Part shown: one piece after another, positions 26,893 through 35,198 of the stretch | Numbering within the stretch: position 1 is the first letter of the stretch | Layout: each line of letters starts with the position of its first letter | DNA from: JAEUNX01 sp034004685 | GTDB taxonomy: Bacteria; Pseudomonadota; Gammaproteobacteria; Burkholderiales; Rhodocyclaceae | DNA: 64,000 bases | Direction of reading: 5' to 3' | Assembly (NCBI GenBank): GCA_034004685.1 | Contig: JAVEWG010000003.1 | Span: 62,001 to 126,000 of the forward strand | Position numbers and translations under genes: made by a program | Notes under the pieces: generated by a model | Database searches by the model: none | The model's input: the letters and a program-made list of their open reading frames with translations, nothing else | What the model was told of the DNA's origin: nothing

Positions 26893-27627
26893 TCAGGTTG
26901 GCGGGTGGGTCCGGTTTTCCAGCCCCTGGCCGGTCCATGCCAGGTAGGGCGCCAGGCCATCGTTTCGCCAGTCCGGTAGCACCCAGCGCTCGCGCTCCCG
27001 TCCAGCCACCGTTAGACGATGATGGCCGGGGCGGTGGGTGTGACCGTGGATCATGACTTCACAATCCCATTGCCCCAGGGTGGCTGCCACCGTCGCGGGG
27101 GTGACGTCCATGATCGCCGCAGCCTTTTCCTGCTTGGCCGCCTCGCTGTGCTGGCGGATCTGGTCCACGATGGCCAGGCGCTCGGCCAGGGGGCGGGCCA
27201 GGAAGGCGGCCTGCCAGGCCGGTTCGCGGACCTGGCGGCGATAGGCCTGGTAGGCCGCGTCGTCGGTGCACAGGGTGTCCCCGTGGAGCAGCAGGGCGCG
27301 GCGGCGGCTCAGGTCCACGGGCGTGGGGTCGTCCAGCAGGGTCAGCCCTGCCCGGGTGGCGAAGTCTGCCCCCAGCAGGAAATCCCGGTTGCCCGCCATG
27401 AAGAAGCATTCCAGCCCGGCGGATACCGCCGTGGCCAGGGCAGCCGCCACCCTTTCCGCCAAGGGGTCGGAGCGGTCGTCATCTCCCGCCCAGTATTCGA
27501 AGAGATCCCCCAGGATGTAAAGGCGCCGGGCGTCCCGGCAGGGGCCTGTCAGAAAGGACTCGAAGGATCGGGTGAGGTCCGGCCGCTCCCCGCAGAGGTG
27601 GAGGTCGGAGATGAAAAGCCAGGTCAA
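26893..27627 (-). CDS. lpxH: UDP-2,3-diacylglucosamine pyrophosphatase
   Basis: 244 aa. It is a calcineurin-like phosphoesterase: DLHL at residues 8-11, GDLFEYWAGDD, AGNRDFLLG, and the C-terminal GHTHRPG. LpxH cleaves UDP-diacylglucosamine to lipid X in lipid A synthesis, confirming a Gram-negative outer membrane. It converges on metZ (14 bases between stops) and lies downstream of the cyclophilin genes, separated by a terminator-like hairpin. Confidence 0.95.
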   Translation of the reverse strand: MTWLFISDLHLCGERPDLTRSFESFLTGPCRDARRLYILGDLFEYWAGDDDRSDPLAERVAAALATAVSAGLECFFMAGNRDFLLGADFATRAGLTLLDDPTPVDLSRRRALLLHGDTLCTDDAAYQAYRRQVREPAWQAAFLARPLAERLAIVDQIRQHSEAAKQEKAAAIMDVTPATVAATLGQWDCEVMIHGHTHRPGHHRLTVAGRERERWVLPDWRNDGLAPYLAWTGQGLENRTHPPT

Positions 27628-27639
27628 GGCGGCGGGCGG

Positions 27640-27676
27640 AAAAGGGCGGCCAGAGGGTGGTCAGTAAAGGCCGCCC
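27640..27676 (-). terminator. Terminator between ppiB and lpxH
   Basis: On the minus strand GGGCGGCC (27676-27669) pairs with GGCCGCCC (27651-27644) across a 17-base loop, and TTTT follows. It sits ten bases after the ppiB stop. Confidence 0.6.
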
Positions 27677-27685
27677 GGTCAGCAA

Positions 27686-28180
27686 TCAGACCACTTCGGC
27701 CCGTTCGATGATCACGTCGTCCACCGGCACGTCCTGGTGGAAGCCCTTGTTGCCGGTCTTGACTGCCTTGATCTTGTCCACCACGTCCAGGCCCTCGCTC
27801 ACCTTGCCGAAGACGCAGTAGCCCCAGCCCTGGGCATTGGGGGCGCGGAAGTTCAGGAAGTCGTTGTCCGCCACGTTGATGAAGAACTGGGCGCTGGCGG
27901 AGTGGGGGGCGTTGGTGCGGGCCATGGCGATGGTGCCCCGGTCGTTCTTGAGGCCGTTGTCCGCCTCGTTCTGGATCGTGTCCCGGGTGGGCTTCTGGTT
28001 CATGCCCGGCTCGAAGCCGCCGCCCTGGATCATGAAGCCGTCGATCACCCGGTGGAACACGGTGTTGTCGTAGTGGCCGGCTTCCACGTAGGCCAGGAAG
28101 TTTTCCACCGTCTTGGGGGCCTTGGCGGCGTCCAGTTCCAGAGTGATGGTGCCGTGATTGGTGTGCAGTTTGACTGCCAT
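27686..28180 (-). CDS. ppiB: Cytoplasmic peptidyl-prolyl cis-trans isomerase
   Basis: 164 aa with no signal peptide. Cyclophilin active-site motifs are present: FHRVIDGFMIQGG (catalytic Arg), GTIAMAR, SASAQFFIN and the terminal loop with His. It catalyses proline isomerisation during folding. It is 23 bases downstream of ppiA and highly similar to it, with a 49-base stretch (28016-28064) identical to one in ppiA. Confidence 0.95.
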   Translation of the reverse strand: MAVKLHTNHGTITLELDAAKAPKTVENFLAYVEAGHYDNTVFHRVIDGFMIQGGGFEPGMNQKPTRDTIQNEADNGLKNDRGTIAMARTNAPHSASAQFFINVADNDFLNFRAPNAQGWGYCVFGKVSEGLDVVDKIKAVKTGNKGFHQDVPVDDVIIERAEVV

Positions 28181-28203
28181 GCTCGTTCTCCTGATTGACC
28201 GGA

Positions 28204-28773
28204 TTATTTGCCGGCGTTGGCCGCCACGACACGGGCGGACTCGATGATCACCGGCTTGGCCGGCACGTTCTGATGAAAACCGGCGTTGGTGGTTTGCACC
28301 TTGCCAATTTTCTGGACCACGTCCAGGCCCTTCACCACCTTGCCGAACACCGCATAGCCCCAGCCGTCCGGGCGGGGATGATCCAGCATGACGTTATCCA
28401 CCAGATTGATGAAGAACTGGGCGCTGGCGGAATGGGGATCCTGGGTGCGGGCCATGGCGATGGTGCCGACGCTGTTGGTGAGGCCGTTCTTGGCTTCGTT
28501 GGGGATCGGGGCGCGGGTCGGTTTCTCTTTCATGTCGGGGGTGAGGCCGCCGCCCTGGATCATGAAGCCGTCGATCACCCGGTGGAACACGGTGCCGTTG
28601 TAGAAGCCGTCTTGCACGTAGGCGAGGAAGTTTTCCACCGTCCTGGGGGCTTTTTCCGGGTAGAGCTCGATGGCGATGGGGCCGGCGCTGGTTTGTAGTT
28701 CCACCACCGGATTGGCTGCCAGAGTGAGGAAGGAGGCCAGGCTCAGGGCCAGGCCGAGGAAGAACTTTTTCAT
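28204..28773 (-). CDS. ppiA: Periplasmic peptidyl-prolyl cis-trans isomerase
   Basis: 189 aa from ATG 28773. The start MKKFFLGLALSLASFLTLAA is a signal peptide cleaved around ALAAN, so this is the periplasmic cyclophilin. The rest matches ppiB motif for motif: FHRVIDGFMIQGGG, GTIAMARTQDPHSASAQFF. Longer in-frame extensions to 29088 read back through the TPR gene in the wrong frame and are rejected. The tandem with ppiB looks like a duplication with compartment change. Confidence 0.95.
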   Translation of the reverse strand: MKKFFLGLALSLASFLTLAANPVVELQTSAGPIAIELYPEKAPRTVENFLAYVQDGFYNGTVFHRVIDGFMIQGGGLTPDMKEKPTRAPIPNEAKNGLTNSVGTIAMARTQDPHSASAQFFINLVDNVMLDHPRPDGWGYAVFGKVVKGLDVVQKIGKVQTTNAGFHQNVPAKPVIIESARVVAANAGK

Positions 28774-28873
28774 GGGCTGGGTATCTCCACGGGGCGACCG
28801 CCGGAATGGGCGGTAACAAGGTGGCCGATGATACCGGGCGATACTGGCTCTGCCCAGCCTTTGCCGATGGTGG

Positions 28874-29395
28874 TCAAGGGCGCGGGGGCCGGCTGGCGCC
28901 CCCGGTCGCCAGATCCTGGACCAGGCGGGCCTTGCGGCGGGCGCCGGCGTTGGCGGGGTCGAGCTCGCCGGCCCGCTCGAAGGCCTGGGCGGCCAGGCGC
29001 AGGTGCACGTCTCCCAGGTTTTCGTGGGCCATGGCGTTGCGGGGCTGAAGGCGCAGGGCCATTTCCAGGGCCTGGCGCGCTTCCTCATAGCGGCCCGCCT
29101 GGGCCTGAAGCACCGCCAGGTTGTTGTACGGCTCGGAAAGCTCCGGGAAATCCAGGGTGAGTTGCCGGAACAGGGTGATGGCTTCAGCCTGGCGGCCCAG
29201 GCCGGTGAGGGCCAGGCCTTTCAGGAAGCGGGCCCGGGGGTCCCGGGGTTGGGTAGACAAGTGGGTTTCCAGCCGGACCAAGGCTTGGTCAGGGCGCTGC
29301 TGGTCCAGGAGCGTCCGGGCATCCTCCACTGGGCCGGCCCAGGCCGGTGCGGCTAGCAAAGCTACAGTCAGGGTCAAAATTGGCCGGAAATTCAT
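28874..29395 (-). CDS. Exported TPR-repeat protein
   Basis: 173 aa from ATG 29395 (MNFRPILTLTVALLAAPAWA, a signal peptide ending at AWAG). At least three tetratricopeptide repeats follow, for example DARTLLDQQRPDQALVRLE, PYNNLAVLQAQAGRYEEA and AHENLGDVHLRLAAQAFE. TPR proteins mediate protein contacts; this one is probably periplasmic. It is divergent from cysS (about 100 bases between starts) and upstream of ppiA, separated by 100 bases without a gene. The specific role is unknown. Confidence 0.8.
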   Translation of the reverse strand: MNFRPILTLTVALLAAPAWAGPVEDARTLLDQQRPDQALVRLETHLSTQPRDPRARFLKGLALTGLGRQAEAITLFRQLTLDFPELSEPYNNLAVLQAQAGRYEEARQALEMALRLQPRNAMAHENLGDVHLRLAAQAFERAGELDPANAGARRKARLVQDLATGGASRPPRP

Positions 29396-29498
29396 CGTGA
29401 TATACTGCGCCCCGGCCCGCCGGCGGGGTCTTCTGCCATGGCGAAGTCCCCATCTTAGCAAGCCTCCGGACCGTCCGCGTTCCTGCCGAAAGATCCCC

Positions 29499-30908
29499 AT
29501 GCTCAACATCTACAACACCCTTTCCCGCAAGAAGGAAGCCTTCGTACCCATCGAGCCCGGCAAGGTCCGGATGTATGTGTGCGGGATGACGGTGTATGAC
29601 CTGTGCCACCTGGGCCATGCCCGGGTGATGGTGGTGTTCGACATGGTGGCCCGCTGGTTGCGGGCTTCCGGCCTGGCGGTCACCTATGTGCGCAACATCA
29701 CCGACATCGACGACAAGATCATCCGCCGGGCCGGGGAAAACGGGGAGTCCATCCGGGCCCTCACCGACCGCTTCATCGCCGCCATGCACCAGGACGCCGA
29801 CGCTCTGGGGGTGCTGCGCCCCGACGCGGAGCCCCGGGCCACCGAATACGTGGCCCAGATGCAGGATCTGATCCGCCGCCTGGAGCAAAACGGCCTGGCC
29901 TACGTCGCCGCCAACCGGGACGTGTGCTATGCGGTGCGGGGTTTCAAGGGCTACGGCAAGCTCTCCGGCAAGTCCCTGGACGACCTGCGGGCGGGGGAGC
30001 GGGTGGAGGTGCAGGCCGATAGCGGCAAGCACGATCCCCTGGATTTCGTGCTGTGGAAGCACGCCCGGGAGGAGGAGCCCGCCGAGGTCAAATGGCCATC
30101 CCCCTGGGGTGCCGGCCGGCCGGGCTGGCACATCGAGTGCTCCGCCATGAGTTCGGAACTGTTGGGCAAGCACTTCGACATCCACGGCGGCGGTCAGGAT
30201 TTGCAGTTTCCCCACCACGAGAATGAGATCGCCCAGAGCGAGGGCGCCCACCAGTGCGGCTTCGTGAACTACTGGATGCACAACGGCTTCGTGCGGGTGG
30301 ATGACGAGAAGATGTCCAAGTCCCTAGGCAACTTCTTCACGATCCGGGACGTACTCCAGAAATACGATCCGGAAGTGGTGCGCTTCTTCATCCTGCGGGC
30401 CCACTACCGCAGCCCCCTGAATTACTCCGACGCCCACCTGGAGGACGCTCGGGGAGCCTTGACGCGCCTGTACACCGCGCTGCGCAACGTGCCGGCGCCG
30501 GCCGATGCCAATGTGGATTGGAGCGACGGCTTTGGCGCCCGTTTCCAGGCTGCCATGAACGACGACTTCAATACAGCCGAGGCCATGGCGGTGCTGTTCG
30601 ACCTGGCCAACGAGGTGAACCGGTCCCGCTCCCCCCAGGCCGCCAGCCAGTTGAAGGCTTTGGCGGGGGTGCTGGGGCTGCTGGAATCCGATGCCGTAAC
30701 CTGGCTGCAAAGCGGCCACGGTACCGGGGATGGCGCCGGAGCGGAGCAGACCGGTGGCCTGGATGTGGACGCCCTCATCACCGCCCGCGCCGAAGCCAAG
30801 AAAGCCAGGAACTTCGCCGAGGCCGACCGCATCCGGGCCGAGCTGCTGGCGGCCGGCATCGTTCTCGAGGACAAGCCCGGCGGCCTCACGGAGTGGCGCC
30901 GGGCCTGA
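29499..30908 (+). CDS. cysS: Cysteinyl-tRNA synthetase
   Basis: 469 aa from ATG 29499; the longer open frame from 29121 is antisense to the TPR gene. Class I motifs are clear: HLGHARV (HIGH-type) and KMSKSLGN (KMSKS). The catalytic zinc ligands include Cys in YVCGMTVYD, and Cys and His in GWHIECSAM and FPHHENEIAQ. It charges tRNA-Cys. Confidence 0.97.
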   Translation: MLNIYNTLSRKKEAFVPIEPGKVRMYVCGMTVYDLCHLGHARVMVVFDMVARWLRASGLAVTYVRNITDIDDKIIRRAGENGESIRALTDRFIAAMHQDADALGVLRPDAEPRATEYVAQMQDLIRRLEQNGLAYVAANRDVCYAVRGFKGYGKLSGKSLDDLRAGERVEVQADSGKHDPLDFVLWKHAREEEPAEVKWPSPWGAGRPGWHIECSAMSSELLGKHFDIHGGGQDLQFPHHENEIAQSEGAHQCGFVNYWMHNGFVRVDDEKMSKSLGNFFTIRDVLQKYDPEVVRFFILRAHYRSPLNYSDAHLEDARGALTRLYTALRNVPAPADANVDWSDGFGARFQAAMNDDFNTAEAMAVLFDLANEVNRSRSPQAASQLKALAGVLGLLESDAVTWLQSGHGTGDGAGAEQTGGLDVDALITARAEAKKARNFAEADRIRAELLAAGIVLEDKPGGLTEWRRA

Positions 30909-30924
30909 GTCTTCGTTGACTGGG

Positions 30925-30946
30925 CAGGGTGCGCTTGCGCACCCTG
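30925..30946. repeat. Perfect 10-bp inverted repeat, REP-like
   Basis: CAGGGTGCGC–TT–GCGCACCCTG, 17 bases after the cysS stop. No T-run follows, so rho-independent termination is not obvious. Its core resembles the palindromic units often scattered between proteobacterial genes. Confidence 0.5.
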
Positions 30947-31014
30947 GGGGCTTGAGCCGCCATCCTCCTCCGGCTCTGCTAACCTAACAGGATTCCTAAT
31001 CATCTGGAGTCCCC

Positions 31015-34000
31015 ATGCTGCTCCATTCCCTGCAACGTCTGCAGGGCGCTCCCCGCGCTCTGGCTGCCCGCCATTCCAAGGTCCTAGGGTGGACAGGGGG
31101 CGTCCTGGCAGCAGTGGCCGTGCTGGGTTTCCTGGTGGCCCCCCCCATCGTGCGCCACCTGGCGGAAAAGGAGCTCACCGCCTTCCTCAAGCGGCCGGTG
31201 AGCATCGGGGACGTGGATATCAATCCCTTCGCCCTGTCGGTCACCGTGGACAACCTGAAGATCCAGGAGCCCGCCGGCGAGGCCGAGGCCCTGGGTTTCG
31301 ACCGCCTTTATGTCAATCTGGAGGCCCAGTCCCTGGTGCGGGGCGGGGTGGTGCTGGGGGCGGTGCGACTGGACCACCCCCGCTTTCATCTGGTCCGCCA
31401 GCAGGATGGCCATTACAACTGGCAGGACGTGATCGACTACATCCTGGCCCAGCCCCCCTCTGAAAAACCCACCCTGTTCTCGGTGAACAACGTGGAGGTG
31501 TCCGGCGGTCAGGCGGTCTTCGAGGACCAGTCCGAGGGCCTCACCCACAAGCTGGAGGAGGTGCGCCTGGGGCTGCCCTTCGTCTCCAATCTGCCCTCCA
31601 AGGTGGATATTTACGTGGAGCCGCACCTGGCCTTGAAGGTCAATGGCACGCCCCTGGCCCTGGCAGGCAAGAGCAAGCCCTTTTCGACCGGGCGGGAAAG
31701 CGAGCTGACCCTCCAGCTGGCGGGTTTCGACCTGGCTCCCCTGGTGGCCTATCTGCCCTTCGAGCCCAGCTTCCGTCTGCCTTCCGCCCGTTTGCAGACG
31801 GATCTCACCTTGAGCTTCTGCCAGCCGGAGGATGGGGCCCCCGAGGTCGGGGTGAAGGGCAGCCTGGCCCTGGTGGAGGTGGACCTCCAGGAGAAGGACG
31901 GCAGGCCGGTGCTCAAGCTGCCCCGGCTGGCGGTGGATATCGCCGACTTTAAACTCAACGACGGCGGCGTCCACCTGGCCCGGGTGGGGGTGGAGGGCCC
32001 GGTCCTGACGGTGCGGCGGGATGCCGGCGGGACGATCAATCTGCTGGGCCTGGCGCCTCCCGCCAGTGCCCCGGCGGCGCCGGCCGCGGCTGCCAAGCCT
32101 TTCCAGTACCGGGTGGACCAGATTGAGCTCACCCACGGCAGCCTGGCCTTTGCCGACGAGGCGGTGAAGCCCGCCTTCGCCGCCAACCTCAGGGACATCC
32201 ATTTGGAGGTCAGGGGGCTGGCGAGCCAGGGCGATCCGGCCCAGGTCAAGCTGAGCCTGGCCGGCGATGGGGGCGAAACCCTGGAGCACGCCGGCACCCT
32301 CAGTCCGGCGCCTCCGGCGGCCCAGGGGCAGATCAAGCTGGCGGGCCTCAATCTGCCCCGGCTGGCGGCTTACTACGGCGCTGCCCTGCCGGGTGGCCAG
32401 GTGGAAGGCGCAACCCTGGCGGCCTCCCTGGACTATGAGTTGGCTTCGGGCAAGGATGGCCCGGTGGTGAAGTTGGCGCTGCCCAGCGCCCTCGTCACGG
32501 ATCTGGCCCTGCGCCTTAACAACGACAAAGCCCCCTTGCTGCGCTTGCCCCGGCTGGAGGTGGCGGAGGTCAAGGTGGACCCGGCTGCCCGCCAGGTGGC
32601 GGTGGGTCGGTTGGGATTGGACAAGCTGCAACTATCCCTGTTGCGGAGCAAGGATGGCCGTTTCAATGCCGAGGACTTGCTGGGCCCCGCCGCCCCCGCC
32701 AAGGTTGCGCCCAAGGCCGGTGCCTCCGGTGGGAAGGCCGAGGCGCCGTGGACCGTCACCCTGGGTCAATTCGCCCTGGAGGATGCCAGCGTCCGGGTGG
32801 ACGACCGCACCATGGGGGAGCCCATCGTGCTGTTGGCCGAGCAAATCGGGGTGGAGGTGAAGGACTTCTCTACCCGTCCGGGGGCCCGGATGGCGGTTCA
32901 GGCGGCGGCCCGGATCAATCGCAAGGGCAGCGTGGCGATCAAAGGGACCGTGGCGCCCCAGCCCCTGGCGGCGGACCTGATCCTGGATCTGCGGGGGGTG
33001 GATCTGGTGCCCCTCCAGCCCTACGCGGCGGAGCGGGTGAATGTGCTGATCGCCCGGGGCAAGCTCACCACCAAGGGGCGCCTGTCCCTGGCCACCAGCA
33101 AGGCCGGCGAACTGGGGGGGCGTTTCAGCGGGGACCTGGCGGTGACCGATTTCGCTTCCATCGACCAGTTGAATTCCGCCGACTTCATGAACTGGAAAGT
33201 CTTCAGCCTGGAAAAGGTGGATCTGGGCCTGGCACCCTTCGCCCTGTCCATCCGGGAAGTGGCCCTGACGGATTTCTACACCCGATTGATCCTGGACGAG
33301 AAGGGCGGCCTCAACCTCCGGGAGATCGCCGCCCAGCGGGCCCGGGAAGAAAAGCGGGCGGAGATCGCCGCCCGGGCCAATGGCCAGCCGGTTCCGCCTG
33401 CAACGCCGGCGGTGGTGCGCCGGGGCGGCCAGGCCGAAACGGTGGTTCCGGCCCCCGCCAGCCCGCCGCCCCCGATCCGCATCGACAAGGTGGTGCTTCA
33501 GGGGGGGCGCATCACTTACAGCGACCACTTCATCAAGCCCAACTACGATGCCCACCTCACGGGCATGGGGGGCAGCCTGGTGGGCCTGTCCTCCGATCCG
33601 GCCACCATCGCCACCCTGGATCTCCAGGGCAAGGTGGATGACGCCGCGCCGGTGATCGTGGTGGGTAGTCTCAACCCCTTCCGCCAGGATCGTTTCCTGG
33701 ATATCCGGGCCGAGGTGAAGGATTTCGAGCTGTCTGCCGTGTCCACCTATTCGGGCAAGTACGTGGGGTATGGCATCAACAAGGGCAAGCTCTCCGCCCA
33801 GCTGGGCTACAAGGTGGAGGACCGCAAGCTCACCGCCACCAATCACGTGTTCCTGGACCAACTGACCTTCGGCGACAGGGTGGATAGCCCGGATGCCCTC
33901 AAGCTGCCGGTACTGCTGGCGGTGTCCCTCCTCAAGAATAGCCGGGGGGAGATCGACCTGGATCTACCCATCAGCGGCACCCTGGATGATCCGGAGTTCA

Positions 34001-34662
34001 GCGTGGGGGGCCTGGTGGTGCGGGCCATCATGAATCTGCTGGTGAAGGCGGTGACCGCCCCCTTTGCCCTGCTTGGGTCCATCTTCGGTGGCGGGGCGGA
34101 TCTCTCCTACCTGCAGTTCGACCCGGGCCTGGCGCTGCTGGGCCCCGCCGCCACGGAGAAGCTCCAGGCCATGGCCAAGGCCCTGGCGGACCGGCCCGCC
34201 CTCAAGGTGGAAGTGTCCGGCCGGGCCGACCCGGCGGCCGACCACGCCGGGCTCAAGCAGGCTGCCCTCCACAACGCCATGGCGGCCCTCAAGATCAAGG
34301 CCCTGATCAAGAAGGGAGAATCCGCCCCCTCCCTGGAGGAGGTGGTCATCCCCCCTGCTGAACGCCCGGCGCTCCTCAAGCAGGTCTATAAAGACGGTGA
34401 CTTCAAGAAGCCCCGTAACTTGGTGGGGCTCCTCAAGGACATCCCCGACGCCGAGATGGAAACCCTGATCCTGGAAAACACCCCGGTGGCCGAAGGCGAT
34501 CTCCGCGCCCTGGCTCAGCAGCGCGCCCAGGTGGTCAGGAGTTGGTTGGTGGAGCAGGGTAAGGTGGCGCCGGAGCGGATCTTCATCCTCGCTCCCCGCC
34601 TGGGGGAGGACGGCAAGGACAGCCCGGCCAAGACCTCCCGGGTGGATTTCTCCCTCAAATGA
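31015..34662 (+). CDS. Giant DUF748 (AsmA-like) envelope protein
   Basis: 1215 aa. One N-terminal membrane anchor (residues ~23-45, WTGGVLAAVAVLGFLVAPPIV) precedes a long region of β-rich AsmA/DUF748 repeats. These include FLKRPVSIGDVDINPFALSV near the start and the DUF748 hallmark IRIDKVVLQGGRITYSDHFI near residue 822. The last ~180 residues, from FDPGLALLGP, are OmpA-like in layout (AATEKLQAMAKALADRPALK). AsmA-family proteins such as TamB and YhdP bridge the periplasm and are implicated in phospholipid transport to the outer membrane. Related DUF748 proteins are often annotated only by domain. It is transcribed alone. Confidence 0.88.
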   Translation: MLLHSLQRLQGAPRALAARHSKVLGWTGGVLAAVAVLGFLVAPPIVRHLAEKELTAFLKRPVSIGDVDINPFALSVTVDNLKIQEPAGEAEALGFDRLYVNLEAQSLVRGGVVLGAVRLDHPRFHLVRQQDGHYNWQDVIDYILAQPPSEKPTLFSVNNVEVSGGQAVFEDQSEGLTHKLEEVRLGLPFVSNLPSKVDIYVEPHLALKVNGTPLALAGKSKPFSTGRESELTLQLAGFDLAPLVAYLPFEPSFRLPSARLQTDLTLSFCQPEDGAPEVGVKGSLALVEVDLQEKDGRPVLKLPRLAVDIADFKLNDGGVHLARVGVEGPVLTVRRDAGGTINLLGLAPPASAPAAPAAAAKPFQYRVDQIELTHGSLAFADEAVKPAFAANLRDIHLEVRGLASQGDPAQVKLSLAGDGGETLEHAGTLSPAPPAAQGQIKLAGLNLPRLAAYYGAALPGGQVEGATLAASLDYELASGKDGPVVKLALPSALVTDLALRLNNDKAPLLRLPRLEVAEVKVDPAARQVAVGRLGLDKLQLSLLRSKDGRFNAEDLLGPAAPAKVAPKAGASGGKAEAPWTVTLGQFALEDASVRVDDRTMGEPIVLLAEQIGVEVKDFSTRPGARMAVQAAARINRKGSVAIKGTVAPQPLAADLILDLRGVDLVPLQPYAAERVNVLIARGKLTTKGRLSLATSKAGELGGRFSGDLAVTDFASIDQLNSADFMNWKVFSLEKVDLGLAPFALSIREVALTDFYTRLILDEKGGLNLREIAAQRAREEKRAEIAARANGQPVPPATPAVVRRGGQAETVVPAPASPPPPIRIDKVVLQGGRITYSDHFIKPNYDAHLTGMGGSLVGLSSDPATIATLDLQGKVDDAAPVIVVGSLNPFRQDRFLDIRAEVKDFELSAVSTYSGKYVGYGINKGKLSAQLGYKVEDRKLTATNHVFLDQLTFGDRVDSPDALKLPVLLAVSLLKNSRGEIDLDLPISGTLDDPEFSVGGLVVRAIMNLLVKAVTAPFALLGSIFGGGADLSYLQFDPGLALLGPAATEKLQAMAKALADRPALKVEVSGRADPAADHAGLKQAALHNAMAALKIKALIKKGESAPSLEEVVIPPAERPALLKQVYKDGDFKKPRNLVGLLKDIPDAEMETLILENTPVAEGDLRALAQQRAQVVRSWLVEQGKVAPERIFILAPRLGEDGKDSPAKTSRVDFSLK

Positions 34663-34745
34663 TGGGCGGCTGGCCCGAGAGATAGTCGGGCGGGGGCGCG
34701 CTTGCTGTACCCTGCCTCCTCAAATCACAGCGACGAGGAACGACC

Positions 34746-35042
34746 ATGGGCCCGACCAAGCTCACCCCGGAAGAATTGACGGCAGCCCTCCAGGATCTGC
34801 CGGGCTGGCAATCCTCGGAACATCGGGAGGCCCTTCGCAAGACTTTTCACTTTCCCGACTTCAACGCAGCCTTCGGCTTCATGACCCGGGTGGCCCTTCA
34901 GGCCGAGAAGATGAACCACCACCCGGAGTGGTTCAACGTTTACAACCGGGTGGAGATCACGCTGTCCACCCATGACGTGGGGGGACTCTCCGCGCTGGAT
35001 CTGGCGTTGGCCCGGTTTATCGACCAATTGGGCCGGACATGA
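34746..35042 (+). CDS. phhB: Pterin-4a-carbinolamine dehydratase
   Basis: 98 aa. The catalytic motif KMNHHPEW followed by NRVEITLSTHDVGG and LDLALARFID is the full PCD signature. It dehydrates 4a-hydroxytetrahydrobiopterin produced by phenylalanine hydroxylase, or acts as a moonlighting pterin-recycling enzyme. No phhA is nearby. It is convergent with metY, and the gap between them holds the inverted-repeat element. Confidence 0.93.
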   Translation: MGPTKLTPEELTAALQDLPGWQSSEHREALRKTFHFPDFNAAFGFMTRVALQAEKMNHHPEWFNVYNRVEITLSTHDVGGLSALDLALARFIDQLGRT

Positions 35043-35099
35043 GCCTCAAGACACGAGCCTGGGGCGGCCCGAAAGTGTAGAGCGTCGCAAGGAGGCCCT

Positions 35100-35189
35100 A
35101 GCCCGGACGGCAAAGCGTGGCGTTATCCGCCATGCCTTGAGTCCGGGGAAATGGCGGATAACGCCGCTTTGCGGCTCATTCCCCGGGCT
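35100..35189. repeat. 90-bp nested inverted-repeat element
   Basis: Three nested arms pair in register: AGCCCGG (35100-35106) with CCGGGCT (35183-35189), GCAAAGCG (35110-35117) with CGCTTTGC (35165-35172), and the 15-base GGCGTTATCCGCCAT (35119-35133) with ATGGCGGATAACGCC (35151-35165). It fills the convergent gap between phhB and metY. The structure is like a REP/BIME or a small MITE rather than a simple terminator, as no T-run follows. Confidence 0.75.
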
Positions 35190-35198
35190 ACCGGCTTC

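Noticed and set aside
31084..32631. A 515-codon minus-strand frame within the DUF748 gene.
   Set aside because: Gln/Gly/His-rich shadow; the plus strand carries a continuous 1215-aa family protein.
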